From the NCBI GenBank assembly GCA_009667805.1, contig CM019063.1:194040954-194104953 (forward strand): a stretch of 64,000 nt of DNA, read 5' to 3'. Position 1 is the stretch's first letter. Every line of letters starts with the position of its first letter. The position numbers and the translations under genes are program-made. This document shows positions 11,701 to 23,400 of the stretch, one piece after another. The notes under the pieces are model-generated. The model did not search any database and was not told the origin of the DNA. It was given only the letters and a program-made list of their open reading frames with translations. The stretch comes from Leptobrachium leishanense (Eukaryota > Chordata > Amphibia > Anura > Megophryidae).

Positions 11701-12273
11701 TTAAAGCACCTATTGTTCCTTTCATCCAAAGCCTGCGTTAGTTTCACCATACTTTCGCCAAAAAAATCACTAAACTTGTTCTGCGTGTCCTAAAAGGACT
11801 CCTCTTTTAATACAGACTGCCGCCCCAAGCAGTTGTTTATGAATAGATTAAAGGAAAACCGTTTACCGTCATTTGTAAAGTCATTGTTTTGTTTTTAAAT
11901 GTTTCTATACATGCTACAAATCCGCCACTTCACGGGCAGGTTATGGGGACTTCCTAGGCACAATATTTGAAGGAATTTTTCGTTTTTATTTTTAACCCTT
12001 ATTTCATGGAAAACTCACTGTCCCTTTAAAAATGTCTTTTTTAAAACTTTTTGTCCTTGTTTCCTGTCCCCCAGGGCACTACCCGGACCCCCATACACCT
12101 TTTATGGCAAATATCTTGCATATATGCCCTCTTGGAGGGCACTCTAAAAACCGAACTTTTGAGTCCCATTGACTTGCATTGAGTTCGGTTCGTGTTCGAG
12201 TTCGAACTCGAACCTTCGAAATCGTTCGAATGTGAACCGAACACGGGGTGTTCGGCTCATCCCTATCTAGGAC

Positions 12274-12542
12274 GTGAGTCTCAGGTCTGGAGGGGGGGAC
12301 TTAGCAGGCTCCATACAGAAACATCCTGTGCCTAGCCATGGAGGGACATCAGCAGGCAAAAACGGCAGAGAGATCTGGCTCAAAAAAAACGTTTTTTAGG
12401 GGAATCTGAAACGGAGCTCTGCCAAACACGTCTTCTCCTTTCCACAGCTCGCCAGCCACGCCCCCCACTTTTTAGATATTTTTGTTCCTATAAATTATTG
12501 TTCTATAACTAAATAAATTGTTCTATAAATTATTCTCGGCTT
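12274..12542. other. Right flank of hAT, GC-rich leader-like sequence
   Basis: The sequence continues that left of the hAT and ends with CAGCCACGCCCCCC near 12463. This resembles the plus-strand view of the 5' terminus of the minus-strand L1 at 27715. It may be the start of another minus-strand L1 whose body was displaced by the hAT. No matching 3' end or target duplication was found. Confidence 0.3.
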
Positions 12543-12950
12543 TTACCCTATTATTGTCGATAGATCCTTAGCTTTCCTTAAAATCTGCCAGTATTTTTTA
12601 AAACATTTTTTAATTTCTTTAGCTTCACTGTTAAAATTGCATATAAAAGGAATCTCCCTTAATTCAGCTTTTTTTATTTTGTATTTTAATAACTCGGATT
12701 GAACTATATTCTTTAAATCCCCTATCAATTTATCGAATTGCTCTTCGTAATAACCTTTCTCTAAAAATGTTTGTTTTAAAGCCGGAGCCTGTTCCTCAAA
12801 TACTTTTTCTTCTGTACAATTTCTTCTTATCCTAATCAACTGACTCTTAGGGACCCCTTTAAGCCATAAAGGATTGGGGCAACTAGATTTTGCTATATAT
12901 GTATTTACATCTACACCTTTGAAATAAGTTTTTGTTTTTTTCTTCCCCAA
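12543..12950 (-). pseudogene. Penelope-like element fragment
   Basis: A 135-codon frame encodes the connector that follows the reverse transcriptase core in Penelope-like retroelements: the block P.SQLIRIRRNCT..KVFEEQA...K..FLEKGY, then IPFICNFNSEAKEIK...KKYWQILR, matching the usual P..QF.R..RNC...F...A......RGY and ..F...Y......I...KHW.IL pattern. Neither the palm motifs nor the GIY-YIG endonuclease are found beside it, so it is a truncated relic. The assignment comes from remembered family motifs. Confidence 0.6.
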
Positions 12951-13308
12951 TTCCTGGATAATTAGCTCTATACTGTATCACACTAGGGACACCCCTATGC
13001 TTTTTCTGTGATCACTATTCAAGGTACCTATATGAAGGATGGAGTGGTGGTAGAAGGTGGATGGACGCCTGAGAAGGGGAAGAAAAGGCCCGCAGGTGGA
13101 TTTACCTGAGCCAGGTGTGGGCTCAAGAAATTGTGAGTGTACCCTTTACCTCTTCTTTCTAAATCTCCCTGTTTGAATATACTGCACCATATAGTTTTTT
13201 CTCTTTTCAGTGGAAATGACCAGTCTATGAAGAATTTATTGATGCTGAAAGGACCGATCTATATTTATATGTGAACATTTGGAATACTGTTGCTGTTGCA
13301 TATATTAT
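12951..13308. other. No gene seen
   Basis: AT-rich sequence without a recognised feature; it could hold more of the Penelope relic. Confidence 0.3.
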
Positions 13309-13318
13309 CTTCATACCC

Positions 13319-13805
13319 GGGTTTGGGTCGAAATCCCTACAACCAGGTTCCTTATTTCCAAAATCCCGACGGCTAATTTCCCTACACAGACAATTCCCTG
13401 ACGGCCAACTTCCAGACATCCAAAATCCCAGTGGCTAACACTAATCGTACTCCCTAACCCCCAAAACCTAGCCATAATCCTAACCCCCCTAAATCTAGCC
13501 CTGACCCCCTAAACCTAGCCCTGACCCCCTAAACCTAGCCCTAACCCCCTAAACCTAGCCCTAACCCCCTAAACCTAGCCCTAACTGCTTAAACCTAGCC
13601 CTAACTCTCTAAACCTAACCATAACCCCTAAGCCTAACTCCCTAAGGGTGAGGGTGTTAGTATTAGGGTTAGCTGCTGGGATTTTGGATGTCTGGAAGTT
13701 GGCCGTGTAGGGAACTTGGTATGTCCAGCACTTGTTCTGTCTGGCAGTTGGCCATCGGAATGTTGGCATTAGGGAACCTCGCTGTAGGGATTTTGTCCGG
13801 CATCC
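13319..13805. mobile_element. 487-bp inverted-repeat element with internal minisatellite
   Basis: The left end GGGTTTGGGTCGAAATCCC and the right end (reverse complement GGGATGCCGGACAAAATCCC) form imperfect terminal inverted repeats. Inner arms also pair: CCAACTTCCAGACATCCAAA near 13407 with TTTGGATGTCTGGAAGTTGG near 13684. The element is bounded by CTTCATACCC at 13309-13318 and 13806-13815, a 10-bp direct repeat compatible with target duplication of 8-10 bp (hAT or Mutator-like). There is no coding sequence, so it is a non-autonomous DNA element. The loop holds a 20-bp tandem repeat. Confidence 0.75.
13441..13655. repeat. 20-bp minisatellite (CCTAAACCTAGCCCTAACCC type)
   Basis: About nine copies of a 20-bp unit near CCCCCTAAACCTAGCCCTAA form the loop of the inverted-repeat element. 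It recalls the CCCTAA telomere unit but has a 20-bp period, so it is not an interstitial telomere. Confidence 0.85.
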
Positions 13806-13815
13806 CTTCATACCC

Positions 13816-14429
13816 ATATGTGATTCTACCCTGATCTACGACCACTGAGCGGTTTGCTCTGTATCATTATTTGCTTATCAGGAGCAACAAAACTGCAGGA
13901 ACTTTACAACTAGGATATATCAACAGATTTTCCTGGGCAACTTCTCTCATTACGTATGGCACTTCAGGAAGAGGTTTGCAGTTGTTCCATTGTGAAGGAT
14001 CTTGCTTGCCTCCTGCTCATTGAAAACAGTGCACTGTCTTCTACAGGCCCAGATGTTTGTGTCACATTACTGGGAGGGTGAAGAACAGATGTAACAGGAG
14101 CAACTGCAGAAAGGTCATTATCAAAGTTACAACTAATTAAAAGTTGAGGAACACCATGTCTCAACAAAGACTTTCTGGGCTTCCTTTGTTACACATTGAA
14201 AATGAGAGTGCTAGAATACTCAGCATATAAAGCATGGTTGATGACTTTGCTGAAGCGAAAGCAAGGCATCGTAACTTTTAAAGGCAGTAGTAAGTGTAAA
14301 GATATATAGGTTCTGTTACAAGTTATTCTTAACAATTTTCAGTTTTGTTACCAGCTAAACTAACCCGTATTATGGTTAAACCTTGCATGATTGGTTCTGA
14401 GATACAATCCAAGATGTCAGCCTCCTGCG
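13816..14429. other. No gene seen
   Basis: No coding, RNA or transposon feature recognised. Confidence 0.3.
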
Positions 14430-14520
14430 GGCAGGGCCGGATTAACACAGGGGCTAATGGAACTGCAGCTCCAGAGTCCAGACCCATGCCTCATAATCGG
14501 CCCAGAGAAAGGATAACTAT
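14430..14520 (+). mobile_element. hAT-like terminal fragment
   Basis: CAGGGCCGGATTAACACAGGGGC at about 14434 matches the terminus CAGGGCCGGATTT of the element at 41322. No matching right end was found; a palindromic MITE begins at 14521. Confidence 0.4.
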
Positions 14521-14702
14521 CAGGGCTATTCAGAGAGAGGTGAAAACCTTGAGGATTGGCAAGAGAAGAGAACCATCTAGACCAAATAGCCAATTTGGAA
14601 AGTGAGATAAATGGGAGAATTTTTCTGGTTTGACTATTTTGACCTAGAATTTTCAATTCTTCAGTCATTCTCAAGGTTTTCACCTCTCTCTGAATAGCCC
14701 TG
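14521..14702. repeat. Palindromic MITE, copy 1
   Basis: Self-complementary element of about 180 bp: CAGGGCTATTCAGAGAGAGG at one end, its complement CTCTCTCTGAATAGCCCTG at the other, with arms meeting near AGTGAGATAAATGGGAGAAT. Flanked by TAT on both sides, a 3-bp duplication. Confidence 0.85.
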
Positions 14703-15360
14703 TATGTCTGCACTGATGGTTCTTTGGACCCCTGTAACCCTGGATCCATAGCAGCTACATAGCAGGGTCATGTGAGGTATCATGGGAAATGCTTGAACAT
14801 GGCCTTTCCAATGATACCAAACATGACCAGGTTTTATGTAAAAAAAATAAGTATTTTCCTTTTATTCTAAAACAGCACTATTGCTCGATTTTCAATTAAT
14901 AAGTGAACAATGATGCTGCACTAACTCACCTCATTTCCCATTTTGCCAGCAAGTGTGGAGGTGATGACACAATGCATTATGGACTTATCACTCCCATCAA
15001 AATCTAAACTGCTGCACTGCAGCAAGGAGCACTGGGGTCCTTTGGAACCCTGAACCTCTTAATTTTACACTGCACAAGGTTATGCGAGGTGTTAGTGGAG
15101 AGGTCAGAGTCTGGTCGTTCCAATGATATCAAACATGTCCATGTAAAACCTACAACAAAAAAACTAAAAAAATATTTATTTTTAAAAGCAATGGCATTGT
15201 CCATTTGTCACGTATAAAATTAGAAATACCACTGCCGTTACCCACCTTTTCATTTCCCATGCCAGGAGCAATTTCAGTGTTTTATACATAGGCATATTGT
15301 TCATAAAATGAAATCCTCCAAAACACAAGCGTAATTTTTTTTTTCCAGTTTTGGTTAAAA
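14703..15360 (-). repeat. Dispersed repeat shared with 43490-43900
   Basis: Motifs TTTCCAATGATACCA, GTGAACAATGATGCTGCACTAACTC and GCTGCACTGCAGCAAGGAG recur in reverse complement at 43490-43900. A piece, TTAGTGCAGCATCATTGTTC, also occurs at 57853. Two degenerate units seem to lie in tandem here. No coding capacity; the class is unknown. Confidence 0.55.
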
Positions 15361-16092
15361 TTGCTTATTTTCTCAGAATACAATAACAAGTTTCTATTTA
15401 AATTTTTTATTTACAAGAGTACCCCATAGAATAAATAACCACAAAGGTTTGGATGATACAATGTGAAAAAATAATTTTGCATGCTGTAAATGATTGAAAT
15501 CATCATCTGAATGGAATGTTCCATTTTTTTCAAATTTTTTCGTTATAGCATTCTGATGGGACATACACATAATAATGCTATATTTTGAATCTGTCGAGTC
15601 TGCTGAAAAAAAGAATATATAATTTGTCTGGGTCCTATACTAAAACATGACTTCAAATCACCAAATTGTACATGAGCACAAAACGGTCATAATGAGTTTA
15701 GCACAAGGCGGGGATGGCTCAGCAAGAAAGGGCTGCGCTCCTCTCTGCTGCTTACTCATGGCCATGGCTTACTCCTGTGGAGAGGTGCAGCCGCAATTGA
15801 TAACAGAAAAGAAAATCAGTGCGGAGGACGCAAGCAAGAGCAGAGAGGAGTTAGTGGCAGATGCACTTTAAGTATGGCGGGGGGGGGGCTATTGCTGCAC
15901 TATGATCCTTTGGGTTGTACTTGTCCCCAGGCATCCCCTGGTAATGGCACATTGGGAGGTGAGAAGCAGAGCCTGGGGAGAAGTCTACGTGCAGCACTGA
16001 GTCATGGAACTTCAACGGTGCCTGGAAAGATATGAGGACAGAACAATTATCCAATGGGCAGGGTCACCTCTTCCTCCTGTATCATTATTTAT
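15361..16092. other. No gene seen
   Basis: A 74-codon plus-strand frame at 15647 has no family resemblance or splice context. A G run lies at 15880-15889. Confidence 0.3.
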
Positions 16093-16264
16093 CAGGTCTA
16101 TGCAAAGAAAGGATGAAAATTCAGTAGAATAGAACATTCTAGATGAAATAGCTGATTTGGAAAGTGAGATAAAGGAGAGAATTTTTCTGGTTTGGCTATT
16201 TTGACCTAGAATTTTTACGTCTCCAGGTCATTCTCCTGAATTTCAACATTCTTTGAATAGACCT
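16093..16264. repeat. Palindromic MITE, copy 2
   Basis: CAGGTCTATGCAAAGAAAGG to TTCTTTGAATAGACCTT with the shared core GGAAAGTGAGATAAA.GAGAGAATTTTTCTGGTTTGG. Slightly diverged ends. Confidence 0.8.
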
Positions 16265-16292
16265 TAAAGTCTCATGTTTGTGCTTCCCCATT

Positions 16293-16878
16293 GTTAACCC
16301 CTTCCCGCTGGAGGACGTTATATATGCCCTCCTGGCGGAGGTACGGCTTTGAAGACGGCTTTGAATTCAATATACAGAGTACAGGGGCAGACAAGAGAAT
16401 CGTCAAAACAAAGCCTAAGTCACACACAGAATAACAATGAAAAGCAGACAGGGATAATCCAAAAGAGTAGTAAAATATCAGACAAAGATCATACACAGGG
16501 TAACAGAACAAATATATAAATAGCAGACTCTCAGGAAACAAAGACTCATCCAGCAGCAGGGAGCTAATGCACTGCTAGCCATATTTATGGGGCCGGGTCA
16601 AGTGACCTCAGGCCAAATCAGCCACAGGGACGTCCGGGGGTGGAGAGCCTGGACTGGCTAGCCCAGAACACCACAAGAGCTGGCCCGGATCACTCTCACC
16701 AGCAGGGTTCCTGGCTGAGTTGCGGAAACGTGACACCAATGACATGCACTGTGCGTTGGCTGCGTGGTGGGCTAAAATCAGTGCCGCGCGATGGCACCTG
16801 TCGGCGAGGTGTACCTGTACGCCTCGCTGGCGAAAGCCACCCCTTAAGGGTGCCACCCACGTGTCTTTAAGAGGTTAA
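16293..16878. mobile_element. Candidate non-autonomous element with TTAA ends
   Basis: Starts TTAACCCCTTCCCGC and ends AAGAGGTTAA, giving inverted ends CCYCTT inside TTAA on each side, as expected for TTAA-targeting elements (piggyBac or Kolobok). The right half contains small hairpins such as CACCCCTTAAGGGTG and GGCGAGG..GTAC..GTAC..CCTCGC. No transposase frame. Confidence 0.4.
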
Positions 16879-17767
16879 GCACAGCAGAATCTGCTAGGGC
16901 TACATAATGCCACGAGGGACACAGTATAGAATATGACAATAGTAACAAAGAATCTAATGGAAGAGGAGTCAAGAGGAAAAGTGGTTGAAACATTTTCGAG
17001 TTTTACAAACAGTGGTGAATTTGGAAATTGTTTCATTATTTCCCTTTCATTTATACTTGAATATTTTTTTCCTTTCATAGGAGTTTTTGGTACAAGAGTC
17101 TGGTTCCTTAAAACTATGTCAATTGCTGTTTATTGTGCCTCCTCTAGAGGGTGTTAGTGCTGGGGAGGGGGACAGTGATGTGCAGGTCTGACAAGTGTCA
17201 ATTAAACACTGTCAGAGCTTGTACCCCCAGCTTGTATCTCACGGTGTGTTTCTATTTCTGTTTCTCTAAAGTAATTACAAACATTCTTTACTTATCTTAC
17301 CAACCCTGACCCTCTGGCTTGAAGCAGGTAACAGATGCAATCTGGTGGGAAAAAAAAAACTTAGTGATAGAGCGACATACAATAAAAAAAGTCCTTCAAT
17401 AATACCATCTTTATAGAAATAGAAAACGGTCATAAAATATGGTATAGTATGTCCATGATTAGAATTCAGAATGTTTCTTTTTTATGTAAACCTTTATTGC
17501 TCTTGAGCATAAATTGCATATAAGGAAGTGTCCGTGGGAAAAATGCTTGAGAAATATCATGCGTCTACATTCAAAGTTTGAGCAAGAATACTTATTCAAG
17601 CACAGCCCTAGAACCAAGAAAATAAAAAAAATAGGTGCAATGTACAATTATTTATCCTTTGGAATGAAATATTAATAATGGTAATTAACTCATTCAAGAG
17701 AGAAGAGAAAATGTGCTCATCATCTGTGTCACGACCACTACGCGCGCTGCTGCGAAAGACGCCGGGT
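16879..17767. other. No gene seen
   Basis: AT-rich sequence with no supported feature. TGTCACGACC near 17727 looks like an LTR-type start into which the next MITE inserted, but no second LTR was found. Confidence 0.3.
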
Positions 17768-17770
17768 TAA

Positions 17771-18197
17771 GGCTGGGGTCAGACCAGCGCACTTTTAACA
17801 TGTGTTCTGGCGCACATAATTACGGCCGCACTAGCAGCAGATGACGGGCAATGACGGCCAATATACGATGTACGGCCGCACAAAAGTCCGGCCATGCAAT
17901 GCAAGTGGAATTTGAACGCATTTGTTTGAGAACACAGAACTGCTAGTACTGACGTACTGAGTGCGCAGCTGCGGCATAGCGGCGTGTTTGCGTGATTAGG
18001 AGATGTCAGACACTGCTAATGTCCAGCCTACATAACGTCCCGACGCAAAAAGAGTTTTATTGACGATCCGTACAAAATCACGCCCGAAAATGCGCGTCGT
18101 CTGACCGTTTTTGCGCATTCCGTGAAAAAATACATCAATGCGTTCGGACGCACTTTTTCACGTTCGCGGGGAAAAATGCTTTCGTCTGACCCTAGCC
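17771..18197. repeat. Harbinger-like palindromic MITE, copy 1 (427 bp)
   Basis: Ends GGCTGGGGTCAGAC and GTCTGACCCTAGCC form inverted repeats and the arms stay complementary through most of the length. TAA flanks both ends (17768-17770 and 18198-18200), the 3-bp TWA duplication of PIF/Harbinger elements. Non-coding. Confidence 0.85.
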
Positions 18198-18200
18198 TAA

Positions 18201-19853
18201 GCCACCCACTATCTGTCTCTGCACACTTCTCTCTAGCAACAGGGACGCAGAGCACGATACAATGATCCCAAGATTACAACGCAGTACAAGTCTTCCCTTG
18301 AAGCGGGTAATGACTACGTCTCCCACAATCCCTGGGATCACTTTCCTTTTATATTAGTTACGCTGCCACCAGTCCTCATGGACACAACGCGCGTCGCAGG
18401 GCTAAGCAACTGCACTGTCACTATCCCTGCCGTCCCCAGTAACCGCAACGCACACTTTCGTATCTACCCGAGCTTAAAACAATCAGCAATTACTCCAATC
18501 TCTTAGTTAGCGTGGATCTCATCAGCCAGAAGCAGAACTTAAATACATTTTATTTATTTACAATATAGAAAAATCACAGTGCATTGTTACAGGAAAAATT
18601 ATAGCTAGAATAAATCAATTACACACTACACAGCAAATAAAAGAAAAGGATTAACACAGAGCATTACTTATGAACCATAAGATAGTGTCAGTGATAGGGA
18701 GGCTCTATTAAGAGCTGGCAATATTCCCTCAATCCTCGATTGACCTCCAAGGAAATAGCCCCGAGCCATGCTTGATTCAGACTATATATAGGGCTGCCTT
18801 TTTTCTAAGTTCAGCCTCCTAGCTGGTAGAGCCTTTGCCTACAATCCCCAGAATTTCCCTCTCCGGAGCATGCTCAGTACGCTTCGTCGTTAATCTATAA
18901 TTGCCCAAAAGGTGTCCATCTTCCCCCCAGACCCCACTTAGGGATCAAGGATGTGCTTCCTTTCTTTGAAGATAGGGCCTAAATCTTGGTGCCGGGCTGG
19001 CTCCCAAGGTGCGACTAACAGGCTACACGACATGTCAGTTCACAAAGACATTCCATTTTACAGCCACGTGTGATATCCTCCCCCCAGGGGAGAAAGCTAA
19101 CCATTTTAATTACATTTTAGCACCCACTCCCAACAGCTGTGGACACAGAGACACGCTCCCCAAATGGTCAGACACAAATATGAATATGACTCTATATGGA
19201 GGAGATAGAAATACAGATCTAATCTGCCCCATCTCCCATCTCTAATCTGCTACAATCTGTGAAACAGTTTTAACAAGCAGAGTACCAATAGATGCTCAAA
19301 TGGAAAAAATTGGGGTTCCATATGTTGTTTCTTTAAGAAACCAATATCTTAAGTGAAGTTATTGCCAACTTATTTAGAACTTGCCCGTGTAGTGTGGAGA
19401 TCACCAAGGAGTCAACTCTTAAAATAAGAAACATGGAACTCGTCAAGATTTCCGGACTGAGCAAGTTTGGCAGATCCGAGGTCAAGATTGTGAAGGTGTT
19501 GACTATCATGGGGCATGGTTATGGCTGTGGGGTTAAGTCCTTAAAAATATGTGTGGGAACTCAGAGAATTCTGTCCAACCATGACGTGTCATAAGAAAGA
19601 AAAAAAAAAAAAAAGAGTTCAGGGATGCTGTAGCAGCTGCAAAACACAAGAGAAATTGTCATTCCCGTGCATTCCTACTGTACTCAATCGTTGTAAAGTT
19701 GTAAACACCTTCAAATATAGCCAGTTTTGTAACAATGTGTCCACCTCTCCAGTAAGTGTCCTTGGGCAAGACATCGAACGGTACATACTTGCCACCCAGG
19801 ACATACTTGAAAACGAGAGAAATCCCAATGTATCCTTCCTGGTAAAATCCTTT
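18201..19853. other. No gene seen; unclassified repeat-like sequence
   Basis: No exon recognised. An A run at 19600-19614 could mark the tail of an old retroinsertion. 19755-19850 (CCTTGGGCAAGACATC to TCCTTCCTGGTAAAATCC) resembles a SINE or LINE tail, but this is not firm. Confidence 0.3.
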
Positions 19854-20455
19854 CTCAAAATTTTTTTTTTTCTTTTCTATTCAAAAGCTTTTATTAAAGT
19901 GAGTAACATATATTGTACAGATAAGTAACGAGCAAGCATGAGTACATTCAACAGGAGTCAGAACAGTTTGGGTTGAATGTTTAGACAGTGAGGTCTAAAG
20001 GACAGGTAAGTATCGGGTTATAGGGTCATAACAATATTATAGAAATAAGGTAATTGGTATGCATCTCCTCATCGCTACGACCAGAAGCAATCCCGCTATT
20101 TAGGGAACTTGGCAGGTGGTGAGTCGGAGGTAAATGTGTGATACAAAGAGTAGAGTGAATTGAGCATGGTAGGGGTGGAGAGAAATATAAAGAGAAGGGA
20201 AAGAAGACAGGAGAGAGGGGGAAGGAGGGAATAAGGGAAGAGAAAGAAAGAGAGAGAGAAAGAAAAGAGAAGAAGAGAGGGGGGAGGGGCGGTCCGCGAG
20301 TGAGGGCGCTGATGTCCTCTTGACCGAGAATGTGAGACAAGGAGTTCTACCTCCCGGTTTGTTATCTATTATGAGTGTAGGGGTTCTGGTGTCGGCGGTG
20401 GCGAGAACCTCTGGTACTTTCAATGGTCGTTCCCCATGGCATGACTCCAGCACGG

Positions 20456-23400
20456 TCACACCGCATTATGATTATGTTCTAACTTCCGGCGAAATGCGGA
20501 TGATGCACGAAATCTGTCCCAATAGAACCACTTCTGGACATGGGCAGGGTTTTGTCCTTCAGTTTGTTGAACCGCCAGGTATTCAACAGCTCTCATAGCT
20601 TCAATTGTTTCCGCCCATTCCCTGAGTGAAGGGATCTCCAGGGATCGCCAGTGGGCCGGTATTAGGCGTCTGGCAGCCAGAATAAGGTGGAGGATCACTG
20701 AGTTGCGTAGTTCTCGTTGTGCTCCCGGTAAGTGCAAAAGAAGATACACTGCCGGTGTGAATGGTAAGTCCAGACCTGTTACTTCCGCCACTACCTCCGC
20801 CACCATGCTCCAAAATGGTGCAATCTTCTCACATGACCACCAGATGTGTAGGTATGTGCCGGTCTGTGTCCCGCATCGCCAGCAGATCGAGTCGCAGGAT
20901 AGTGCAAAGTGCACAGTTTGAGAAGGTGTGTAGTACCAGAATGTGAGTAATTTGTAGGAAGTTTCGATCATTTTAAAAGCCTGGGAGCCATATAGTGTGA
21001 GGTATATTGTCTTGGACCATACCTCTGGTGTAAAGTCGAGCTCCAGTAGTGTCTCCCAACGACCGCAAAATGGTGGTAGGGATGTATCATGTTTCTGTAA
21101 CAGGGCATATATAGTAGAGATGCTTCTAGAGAGTGGCAGCGCAAGTCTACAGAAGTCTTCAAAGGGCGTGAGTCGTCGCAGAGGGCGAAAGCCTCTCGGG
21201 AGAGAGTTTACAAAGTGTCGCAGCCGGTAGAGATCAAAGTCGTCACCAAAGGACGAGTGGTTATCGACATCAGTGGGTTCAGGCAACTGAACCGCATCAT
21301 TCTGGAGTACCTGGAACAAGAACAGTCGAGGTCCTTCCGTAAATCGGTGGTGTAGGCTTGGCCTCAATCCCGGGTTGAATTCAGGGTTGTGTTGGAGAGG
21401 CAAAAGGGGTGATAAGGAGGGTGAGAGGTCAAACGGTCCCCTGATCCTCCACCATATCAAAATGGTGTCTCTGTACAGGCCAGAGGTAGGTAGTTCTGGT
21501 CTCAAAAGACGCGCAGGCAACCATGGTGCAGTCCAAAGGGGTCTGCCTGCCTGTCGTTCCTCGAGATCCAGCCAAAGTTTATCTGATCCCTGCAGCATCC
21601 AGTCTAGAACTCGTGTCAGTTGCGCTGCATAAAAGTATAGTTTCGCATCAGGCAGTGCTAATCCGCCCTCCAGTCGTGGGCGACGTAGCAGATGAATCTT
21701 GACCCTCGGGCGACCCTTAGGCCATATAAAAGGAGAGGAAGATAGTGTCGAGTTCTCTGAAAAACGATCGAGGCAAGGATGAGGGCAGAGATTGCATCAC
21801 GTAGAGGAGACGAGGCATCACGTTCATTTTAAGCACGCTTATTCTACCTAGCCATGAGAGGGGGAGAGGAGTCCAGGAAGACAAATCCGAGCGGAAGTCC
21901 CGTAGTAGCCTCCCAAAATTATTTTCATACATAGTGTTCGGGGTGTTTGTGATCCAGATGCCCAAGTATTTAAGTCGAGATGGGCACCACTGAAAAGGAA
22001 AGTTGGTCCGAGCGTAGGAGACATCTGGTGGGGACATATGAATGCCCAGTATGTTAGATTTATCGTTATTAATTTTATACCCGGATAGTTCTCCGAAGAT
22101 CCTGATGTGGTCTAAGAGGTGAGGCATGGAGCTTTTCGAATTCGGGAGAAAGAATAGTAAATCGTCCGCGTAGGCTGACACCTTGTGCGTTCGTCTGGCT
22201 CCCGGAATGCCATGAATTTTGTCATCTCGACGGATTGCCTCTAAAAAAGGTTCTAGGAACAGGGCAAAAAGGAGAGGGGACATGGGGCAACCTTGCCTGG
22301 TCCCGTTAGAGATGGGGAAAGAGGGCGACAGAGCTCCGTTAATCCTTACTCGTGCCGAAGGTGCGTCGTATAAAGAGCGTATCCATGTCAAAAAGTGCGA
22401 GGGGAGTCCGAAAGACTCCAGGGTTTGAAAAAGAAAAGGCCAGCTGACCCTGTCGAAGGCCTTCTCGGCGTCAGTAGATAGAAGGAGAAGGCTCTGTCCG
22501 GCTGCCGAGGATAACGTAACGGCATTTAGTACTCTGATTGTAGCATCTCTCGCTTCTCTTCCGGGAATAAACCCTACTTGGTCTGCTCCTATTAATGTTG
22601 GCAGGAGAGGTTTGAGTCTATCTGAGAGAATCCTAGCCAGGATCTTAATGTCGCAGTTCAATAGCGATATGGGTCGATAGTGTTTACATTCCGTCAGATC
22701 TTTGTCAGGTTTGGGAATGACCGCTATGTTGGCCGATAATGCGTGAGGGGAGAGCTTAGAGCCGTCTCGTAAAGAGTTAATTAGTGAAAAAAACGGTGTT
22801 GTGAGGATTTGTGGAAAGGTCTTGTAGTACTCCACTGGAAAACCATCTGGTCCAGGGCATTTGTTATTTTTAGTGTGTTTAAGGGCCATCGCAAGTTCCT
22901 CTGGGAGGATAGGATCATCTTAGGATGACGCCTGAGTTTCCGACAGGCGGCGAGTTATGTTATCCCTCAGGTATTCAGCGAGGCGTGGTAGTAAGTCTGG
23001 GGGTCGGGTCCCGTCCCCGCTGTTATAGAGGTCAGAATAGTAGCGCACGAATTCCTGTAGAATCTCATCAGGTCTAGTGGTCAAGGTATTGTCTCGTAGT
23101 TTGATATGCGGTATGTAAGATTTTTCTTGACGTTTTCGTAAAAGTTTTGCCAATAACCTACCAGGCTTGTTCTCTTGTAGAGCGAAAAAAGCCCGGGATT
23201 TAACCGCCAAGAATCGAATGTCGGCCTGTAAAAGATCGTTAAGGCGTTTCCTGCTATCCAAAAGTTTTTGGTAAGTTTCTGCTGAGTGATCAGTTTTATG
23301 AGAGGTTTCGAAAGTTCCAATCTCCTCTAGCAGAGAGGTGAGTTCGGCTCTCCTCTCTCGTTTCTTGGTCGTTGCTTTCGCAATGAGTATGCCCCTGATC

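Larger units (their letters stand above)
6605..12265 (+). mobile_element. hAT transposon with exact 8-bp target duplication
   Basis: The element begins TAGGGATGAGC at 6605 and ends GCTCATCCCTA at 12265. It is bounded by identical TCTAGGAC at 6597-6604 and 12266-12273, the 8-bp duplication typical of hAT. Beyond the perfect 11-bp end, the inverted termini continue imperfectly with many GTTCGAA motifs. It carries a tandem array behind the left end, a decayed BED-finger transposase, an inserted CR1 LINE, and a second tandem array before the right end. Its length of 5.66 kb is about 5.0 kb without the CR1. The exact duplication shows fairly recent insertion, though the coding region is broken. 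Confidence 0.93.

Noticed and set aside
13441..13655. Interstitial telomere repeat
   Set aside because: The array resembles CCCTAA, but its period is 20 bp with a CCTAGC segment, and it sits inside an inverted-repeat element.
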